Shown: positions 32,410 through 37,676 of the stretch, in pieces
Position numbering within the stretch: the first letter of the stretch is position 1
How the letters are laid out: every line of letters begins with the position of its first letter
NCBI GenBank assembly: GCA_015296085.1
Contig: DVDT01000026.1
Location: 1-37,676 of the forward strand
DNA: 37,676 nt
Source: Trichormus sp. M33_DOE_039
GTDB taxonomy: Bacteria > Cyanobacteriota > Cyanobacteriia > Cyanobacteriales > Nostocaceae
Reading direction: 5' to 3'
Position numbers and translations under genes: made by a program
Notes under the pieces: generated by a model
The model's database searches: none
Seen by the model: the letters and a program-made list of their open reading frames with translations, nothing else
What the model was told of the DNA's origin: nothing

Positions 32410-33255
32410 GTGTCGATAACAGAAAATAAAATAACAGTAGATTCTTTAGAATGGTTTTATCGTGAATCTACACCAATTGGTCAAAGTGATTTATTACCTG
32501 TAGTGTTACTACATGGAATCCCATCACAAAGTTACAGTTGGCGTAATATTTTACCAGCATTAGCCAGCCAAGGAACAAGAGCGATCGCACCAGATTGGAT
32601 TGGTTCTGGCTTTTCTGGAAAACCCGAAAAGCAAGAGTTTCCTTACACTCCCGATGCTTATATTAAAGCATTATCAGTCTTTATAGAAGCTTTAGCATTG
32701 GAGCGGTTTTCTTTAGTGGTGCAAGGTTTCTTAGGCTCTGTTGGTCTCCAATATGCTTTAAGAAATCCCGAAAAAATTGCTAACATTGCTATTTTAAATA
32801 CACCCATTTCCCTGGATGCAAAATTACCTTTTAAACTGCAACAAATGGGTTGGCCTTTTGTGGGTGACATGATGACTCAAGACCCCCTATTAATTGACCG
32901 CACTTTAGAAGGTGGTAGTCGTTATCGCATTGAAGATCAAGATTTAGATGTGTATCGCAAACCATATTTGAAAACTTCTGCCGTGGGACGTGCGCTATTA
33001 ACCACGATTCGCAATCTCCAACTACCAGCCGCCATGACCGAGATTACCTCTGGTTTTCAACAATGGCAACAACCAATTTTAATTCAATGGGGGATGATTG
33101 ACCCTTGGTTGCCGATAGAGATAGCAGAAAGTTTTGCTAAATCTGTACCTGATGCAGAAGTGATTAAACTCAACAACGTCGGTCACTATCCTCAAGAACA
33201 CTATCATGAGGTGATTTTACAAGACTTACTCCCCTTTGTACGTCGAACTAAGTGA
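32410..33255 (+). CDS. Alpha/beta-hydrolase-fold protein lacking the nucleophile
   Basis: A 281-residue protein of the haloalkane-dehalogenase-like branch: VVLLHGIPSQSYSWRNILPA (oxyanion region), AIAPDWIGSGFSGKP, the elbow LVVQGFLGSVGLQYALRNP, QWGMIDPWLP (acid, about 231) and NVGHYPQEHY (His, about 264). In relatives the elbow holds Asp or Ser; here the position is Gly (about 106), so a classical hydrolase mechanism is unlikely. Similar proteins occur in cyanobacteria and plants. It starts at GTG 32410 (MSITENKITV). The ligand is unknown. Confidence 0.85.
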   Translation: MSITENKITVDSLEWFYRESTPIGQSDLLPVVLLHGIPSQSYSWRNILPALASQGTRAIAPDWIGSGFSGKPEKQEFPYTPDAYIKALSVFIEALALERFSLVVQGFLGSVGLQYALRNPEKIANIAILNTPISLDAKLPFKLQQMGWPFVGDMMTQDPLLIDRTLEGGSRYRIEDQDLDVYRKPYLKTSAVGRALLTTIRNLQLPAAMTEITSGFQQWQQPILIQWGMIDPWLPIEIAESFAKSVPDAEVIKLNNVGHYPQEHYHEVILQDLLPFVRRTK

Positions 33256-33313
33256 TGATGGGGGACGCGATGGGAGGGGTGCGATCGCCTAAAGTGCGAT
33301 CGCTAAAATAACT

Positions 33314-33601
33314 TCAACCGCCAATCAACACAGTCGGCGCACCCAAACCCACAACAGTAGTTAGCGGTATACCAGTCACAGTATTAACACCAGCTACCTG
33401 AGATGTGATTCTTGCGGCTGGTCGTCCACCAATTAAGACCGTAAAAGAACCCATCACAATATTACCTGTAATCACAGGCCCCGCCACTAAATCACCAACA
33501 CAAGCGGCGGGTAAACCCATAATCAAAACATTAGGAACACCAGGTGCAGTAATCGGATCACCTGTAACAGTTAGATCGGTTAGTCGTGCGGCTGGAAACA
33601 T
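33314..33601 (-). CDS. PAAR-domain tip protein
   Basis: A 95-residue PAAR protein: it begins MFPAARLTDLTVTGDP, with repeated Gly-Asp and Pro turns (GLPAACVGDLVAGPVI; FTVLIGGRPAARITSQ; GAPTVLIGG). PAAR proteins form a metal-stabilised cone that sharpens the spike of contractile injection systems. It is the last gene of the leftward cluster, 115 bp after the spike gene, as expected for the spike-tip pair. Confidence 0.93.
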   Translation of the reverse strand: MFPAARLTDLTVTGDPITAPGVPNVLIMGLPAACVGDLVAGPVITGNIVMGSFTVLIGGRPAARITSQVAGVNTVTGIPLTTVVGLGAPTVLIGG

Positions 33602-33716
33602 AACAATTCAAAATTCAAAACTTGTACTGAGCTTGTCGAAGTATTCAAAATTAAAGAAATTCTAGAGAATGGGAAGACCCAGAAAAAAAATTACTCATGA
33701 CTAATAATCCTTACCA

Positions 33717-35684
33717 TTAACAATTAAGCCTAATTACACCGCCCATAATACCTACTGTGGCTGCTCCGTTAATGCTAACTGAAGCCCCAGCACTCGCACT
33801 AATTGAAGCCCCGGCACTCGCACTAATTGAAGCACCAGAAGTTACACTCAAAGAACCACCAGATTGCACACTAATGGAGCTACCAGCTTGTACACTGACT
33901 GTTCCAGTAGTTCTCATCGTAATCCCACTGGGAGTGAGTTCTATACTAGTTGTTCCTACTGTCAGGGTAATTTTTTGAGTTGCAGTGAGGGCAATTTCTC
34001 CACCATTCACACTGATTTTATTCACTGTGCCGGTAGTTCCAGATTTAACTGTAATATCCCCAGTAGAAGTTAAACTAATTGTTTTATTACTATCATCAGC
34101 CCGATATTTGTGACCGCCAGTAGTCTCTAATTCTGCAAATTTCTCGCTGTCATTCATGCGGAAATTATGACCGTCCACTGTTTGCAAATATGCACCTTTT
34201 TTAGTGCCTTTATCTTCTTCCACAAACTGTAGTTTATGTCCTACACGAGTTTTAAAGGTGCGGAGGCGCACTTTACCACCAACAATAGTGTCATCTACTT
34301 TTTCCGGTGGCAGATCTGTACCATTCCACACCCCACCCAGAACGTAGGGACGATGAATATCACCATGTTCAAAGGCTACTAATACCTCATCATTAATTTC
34401 TGGTAAACAATCAAAACCCCTACCTGTCCCTGCACCTACACTGACGACTCTCGCCCAATTACTTTCATGTTCTTCAGTCAAAGTGGGAAATTTAACTCTG
34501 ACTCGACCCCAACCTTTGGGATCTTTATTATTACTGACAACTCCTACTAAAAGAGTTTGTCCTGGTTGCAAGTGTTTTTGTGGCGATAAAGTGGCGAATA
34601 AGTCTCCTGGACGCAATCCCCGCACACTGAATTCTGTAGTGTATTTGCGTTTTTGGAATAAGTGACGAGTTTCAGTTACATAATAACTGCCACTGTAAGT
34701 CCCCATATCTGTCAGCTTAATGACTCGCCCTGTTCTAATTTGAGGATTACCTTCACCTTTCGCGTCTGCATAGACAAATTCTCCCCCAAGTTCATTACAC
34801 AAAGCCTGAGCAATTTTTTCCGCCTCAGCCGCACTAAACACAGGCTGATCTACAACAATCATCTTGGGTTGAATGCTAAATTTAGTACTGACTTTACTTC
34901 CTTTGCCGTTGTCTGTAGTTGTAATTACCTGCTCTGTTGATGCTGTAGATACGATCGCTTTCTTTGTACTATAGTCCCAGCCCCGCACTTCTACAGAACT
35001 CACCTGTTCCGCACTAGTTACGCGGACGCGAAAACTATGGATGTCTTCTAGCCATTTCAGAGATAAAGTTTGGTCTTGTTTAGGTTGACGAAAATTGAGC
35101 TTCCCATCTTGCACATATAACTCAAAACCCAAGCGGGCTGCTCTTTCCCGCAAGAATTCCATGTTAGTTTGATTTTCTTGAAAGATGTATTCGTGAACAG
35201 GAGTTGTAGTGGTAATTGTGCCAGATGTAATCCCTGTTTCACCTGCAATTTGGCTGACAACATCACTATCAGTCACATTCTGGAAAGAGCGATTATAACG
35301 TCCCCGATGTAATCTGTGAGAAATATCATAACCACGAATCACGATGGGAGCTTGTGATTCAGGCGTAAACTCAGTTTCTATGCCGGTGATTTCCCCTTCT
35401 AATACGTAACCCTGCTCGACTTCTTGGAAATCTACGTTTTCGGTGGTGCTGGAAACAAAACCAATTTTGATTTTTTTGCCAATAGCAAATAACTTCTGAT
35501 GTTTCCAACTAGTCTCTGTCGTTTTTCCAGGAAAGTAATCATTGCGGATGACTAAGGTAAACATCCCTGGTTGGTGGAGACTCTCTTCTACAGAGATTTG
35601 CAAAATGTCTTCCAGTAAATCTTTAGAAGCATCAGTGCCATCAATCTGTAACAGTGGTTCGGGGATGTAACGGACTGCGGGCAT
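33717..35684 (-). CDS. VgrG/Afp8-type spike protein of a contractile injection system
   Basis: A 655-residue protein. The N-terminal gp27/GpD-like part (about 1-365) begins MPAVRYIPEPLLQIDGTDAS and includes QENQTNMEFLRERAARLGFE. The OB-fold base (about 370-455) has VRVKFPTLTEEHESNWARVV, VSVGAGTGRGFDCLPEINDE and HRPYVLGGVWNG. The C-terminus is a long Ser/Ala/Gly repeat blade typical of a spike beta-helix (ISVQSGGSLSVTSGASISAS), ending near IMGGVIRLNC. It would trimerise at the baseplate under the tube and carry the PAAR tip. Reads leftward. Confidence 0.94.
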   Translation of the reverse strand: MPAVRYIPEPLLQIDGTDASKDLLEDILQISVEESLHQPGMFTLVIRNDYFPGKTTETSWKHQKLFAIGKKIKIGFVSSTTENVDFQEVEQGYVLEGEITGIETEFTPESQAPIVIRGYDISHRLHRGRYNRSFQNVTDSDVVSQIAGETGITSGTITTTTPVHEYIFQENQTNMEFLRERAARLGFELYVQDGKLNFRQPKQDQTLSLKWLEDIHSFRVRVTSAEQVSSVEVRGWDYSTKKAIVSTASTEQVITTTDNGKGSKVSTKFSIQPKMIVVDQPVFSAAEAEKIAQALCNELGGEFVYADAKGEGNPQIRTGRVIKLTDMGTYSGSYYVTETRHLFQKRKYTTEFSVRGLRPGDLFATLSPQKHLQPGQTLLVGVVSNNKDPKGWGRVRVKFPTLTEEHESNWARVVSVGAGTGRGFDCLPEINDEVLVAFEHGDIHRPYVLGGVWNGTDLPPEKVDDTIVGGKVRLRTFKTRVGHKLQFVEEDKGTKKGAYLQTVDGHNFRMNDSEKFAELETTGGHKYRADDSNKTISLTSTGDITVKSGTTGTVNKISVNGGEIALTATQKITLTVGTTSIELTPSGITMRTTGTVSVQAGSSISVQSGGSLSVTSGASISASAGASISASAGASVSINGAATVGIMGGVIRLNC

Positions 35685-35755
35685 AGTATAGAGCAGAATG
35701 GGTTTTTCTTAGCCTACGGAGATAACTACTAACCGACTATTACCCAAAGGTCGAA

Positions 35756-36280
35756 TTACTTCCGCTTGCTTCTGTTGTCCCCGCCTCGGTCTACACTAGC
35801 GGGCGCGCCCATAGCTGGTTGCGTAATTGATTCGTCTACTTCTTCTAAAGTCAAGTTAATTTTGGCTCTGACTGGTGTACCGTCTGGTAAAAATAGGGTC
35901 AGACTATAACTAAGTGATTGAACAAAACAACGGAGATACTGTTGATCACCCCAGGTAAATATATACACTGGGGGACGTTTTTCTTTACCTGCTCCAGCTT
36001 CAGCAAAGTTGACAGCTTTTTCAAATTTCTTTAGGTGTGTAAGGACACTTGTACCTGCTTCATAGGTATCAAAGATGATATTACTAATGGTAAGTACGCA
36101 AGGTTCTGGGTAAGCAAAGCTGACTTTAGGTAAACCTCTTCCAGTCCGCGCACCGCTACTTTTAGTTAAATTAATTTGTTGAGAAAAGTCTAGCTGGATA
36201 GGATTGAACATAAATTCAATATCTGGTGCAGCTTGTTCTGTAGCAATTAGTTTGGCTTTAACTAAACGAGTTGTGGTCAT
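35756..36280 (-). CDS. CIS-tube/Afp7-like baseplate protein
   Basis: A 174-residue protein. The family pattern is plain: FMFNPIQLDFSQQINLTKSS, GLPKVSFAYPEPCVLTISNI, IFDTYEAGTSVLTHLKKFEK, FTWGDQQYLRCFVQSLSYSL and TLFLPDGTPVRAKINLTLEE. Many homologues carry a C-terminal LysM domain; here it is missing and the protein ends in a short disordered tail. It would link the inner tube and baseplate to the spike. The order repeat protein, tube protein, VgrG, PAAR matches extracellular/thylakoid-anchored CIS loci in multicellular cyanobacteria. Confidence 0.9.
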   Translation of the reverse strand: MTTTRLVKAKLIATEQAAPDIEFMFNPIQLDFSQQINLTKSSGARTGRGLPKVSFAYPEPCVLTISNIIFDTYEAGTSVLTHLKKFEKAVNFAEAGAGKEKRPPVYIFTWGDQQYLRCFVQSLSYSLTLFLPDGTPVRAKINLTLEEVDESITQPAMGAPASVDRGGDNRSKRK

Positions 36281-36332
36281 GTTTGAACTTTTAATTTTGT
36301 AGCTTGCTTCCCACAGGGTATTTTGAATTGAT

Positions 36333-37676
36333 TTACCAAGGTAATCGTCCTGAATAGTTGTTACCTCGGCGTTCTCGGTCTATTTCTAAACGCTGCTGGA
36401 GTATTTTGTATATTTCTTGTGCAAGTATTTCTAAGTTTTCGATTTCATCTTTAGTTAAATTATTATTAGCTGGTTGTTGGCTGGGTAAATCATCAGTTTT
36501 TTGGATTATAGTCAAATCAGCAGAGTTTGCAAAGGTCTGAATTAATTGATGATGAGAATTATTTTTGGTAGAAAAATCTATTTTTGGCTGTGATTTAATT
36601 TTGTGTGTTATGTTTTTGCCCAAGTTAGGCGATCGCTTAGTTTGATTAGGCAAAACTTTGTGCCATTCTTTCTCATCTTTCTGTGGCTGAATAGTTACTT
36701 TTTCTCTATGATTAATTGTGGACATTTCATCTATTAATTCAGTAATACTAGACCAAGAATCAGGTAAATCTTCAATTGGTGCTTTTTGAATTTTGTGTTG
36801 TGAGATATGATTTATCGATAGGGTATTAGTTGCGTTTTGTGATGTATTTTCAACCACATTGGATTTAATTAATTCAGATTGCTGAGATAGTGGTGTCAGA
36901 ATTGAAATATTTTTCAGAACTTTAGGTAGTGCTGGAATTTCTGCATTTTTTGGTTGAATATTTTTTGTCTCATCAGTAATCTCTATGGGTGTAATATTAT
37001 GTATATTTGTTTTGATATTACTGGAATTAACAGTAGAGTCTGTATTAGAGATAGTTTTATTTTGAGATATATCTAATAAGCTATTAATATTTGGAAGATG
37101 AACAGCTTGATGATTATCTAGTTGCGGTTGAATAACTGTGATTTCAGGTACGAAATTATTTGTTGTATTTAGTGCGATCGCTTGCGAATCAGGAACATCT
37201 GGATGATTGTCTAATTGTGGTTGAATAACTGTGGTTTCAGATGCAGAGTTCTGTGGTGTTGGTGCGATCGCCTGTGAACTAGAAACTGACCGATGATTGT
37301 CTAATTGTGCTTGAATAACCGTTGTTTCAGATCCAGAGTTCTGTGTTGTTGGTGCGATCGCCTGTGAACTAGAAACTGACCGATGATTGTCTAGTTGCGG
37401 TTGAATAACTGTGGTTTCAGATGCAGAGTTCTGTGGTGTTGGTGCGATCGCTTGCGCATCAGAAACATCTGAATGATTGTTCAGTTGCGGTTGAATAACC
37501 GTTGTTTCCGGTGTAGAGTTCTGTGGTGTTGAAATCGCCTGTGGACTAGGAACTGACTGATGATTGTCTAGTTGCGGTTGAATAACTGTGGTTGCAGATG
37601 CAGAGTTCTGTGGTGTTGGTGCGATCGCTTGCGCATCAGAAACATCTGAATGATTGTTCAGTTGCGGTTGAATAAC
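36333..37676 (-). CDS. Large repeat protein of the CIS locus (5' end beyond window)
   Basis: The frame is open from the right edge of the window to the stop at 36333; a GTG at 36857 within it is probably not the true start. The visible part has at least six 30-residue repeats (consensus H-SVS-SQAIAPTTQNS-SETTVIQPQLDN), then an Asn/Ile/Lys/Ser-rich stretch (about 36900-37100) and a C-terminal helix (DEIENLEILAQEIYKILQQR). It is predicted mainly disordered, acidic and unlike any family I know. It sits upstream of the tube gene, separated by 53 bp, so it likely belongs to the injection-system operon as a linker, effector or baseplate-accessory protein. Confidence 0.75.
   Translation of the reverse strand, partial: VIQPQLNNHSDVSDAQAIAPTPQNSASATTVIQPQLDNHQSVPSPQAISTPQNSTPETTVIQPQLNNHSDVSDAQAIAPTPQNSASETTVIQPQLDNHRSVSSSQAIAPTTQNSGSETTVIQAQLDNHRSVSSSQAIAPTPQNSASETTVIQPQLDNHPDVPDSQAIALNTTNNFVPEITVIQPQLDNHQAVHLPNINSLLDISQNKTISNTDSTVNSSNIKTNIHNITPIEITDETKNIQPKNAEIPALPKVLKNISILTPLSQQSELIKSNVVENTSQNATNTLSINHISQHKIQKAPIEDLPDSWSSITELIDEMSTINHREKVTIQPQKDEKEWHKVLPNQTKRSPNLGKNITHKIKSQPKIDFSTKNNSHHQLIQTFANSADLTIIQKTDDLPSQQPANNNLTKDEIENLEILAQEIYKILQQRLEIDRERRGNNYSGRLPW
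37112..37676. repeat. 90-bp tandem repeats within the CIS repeat protein
   Basis: Units marked by GATTGT or GATTAT begin at 37112, 37205, 37295, 37385, 37475, 37562 and 37652 (spacings 93, 90, 90, 90, 87 and 90). All spacings are multiples of three, so the reading frame is kept. Most units contain GCGATCGC, encoding Ala-Ile-Ala. The array continues past the window end. Confidence 0.95.

Noticed and set aside
33757-33978. Rightward open frame rich in Ala/Leu/Glu/Pro opposite the VgrG blade
   Set aside because: It is the mirror of the Ser/Ala repeat codons of the spike gene.
37112-37676. Regular spacing reminiscent of a CRISPR array
   Set aside because: The units are 90 bp with no constant repeat/variable spacer division, and they form an open coding frame.

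Overview
The window looks like chromosome from a filamentous, Nostoc/Anabaena-type cyanobacterium. The octamer GCGATCGC (HIP1) is scattered throughout. Recognisable genes include crtH (carotenoid isomerase), pgk, upp, a Ycf19/YggT protein, a GluR0-like receptor and part of a contractile injection system. Short palindromic interspersed repeats are abundant between genes, as is common in heterocyst-forming genomes.

Layout. (a) 1-2218: a 129-bp MITE, an inverted-repeat island and a leftward VWA-domain protein. (b) 2219-4080: a group II intron-like RNA motif, an IS110-family (DEDD) transposase and a strongly structured non-coding stretch upstream of it that could encode an IS110-type guide (bridge) RNA. 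(c) About 3970-17650: the most unusual part, a compact accessory element of about 13.7 kb. Its left arm is a leftward operon of tiny overlapping genes around a FtsK/HerA-like P-loop ATPase (4420-6853). A control region follows (palindromes at 6874-6897; four GCACGTGC boxes at 7119-7216), then rightward regulatory genes (7235-8904) and a minimal tyrosine recombinase. The right arm is an almost gapless rightward operon of about eleven genes (10004-17636), at least three of which resemble receptor-binding or decoration domains of virions. No terminase, portal, HK97 capsid or tail-sheath gene is recognisable. My main hypothesis is a provirus-like element of tailless or otherwise undescribed type.

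(d) 17813-21208: a GluR0-like ligand-gated channel, a sugar ABC permease, and a non-coding stretch holding a palindromic repeat and a class-I tRNA-like gene with a UAG anticodon. (e) 21209-26775: a YdeI/OmdA protein, a large SPFH-domain protein with duplicated N-terminal modules, a decayed CoA-binding gene, an O-methyltransferase, a second copy of the MITE, a conserved hypothetical, an exported hypothetical and YggT. (f) 26921-33255: a YtxH-like protein, upp, a probable small RNA of about 69 nt with its own promoter and terminator, crtH, pgk, a universal stress protein, a TnpB remnant and an alpha/beta-hydrolase-fold protein lacking its nucleophile. (g) 33314-37676: a leftward contractile-injection-system segment (PAAR tip, VgrG-type spike, CIS-tube/Afp7-like protein) preceded by a large protein with 30-residue repeats that runs off the window.

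All calls come from reading the sequence and from family knowledge; no searches were run. Start codons were re-chosen where ribosome-binding sites or overlaps argued for it. Six small genes were added because they fit exactly into overlaps and gaps.
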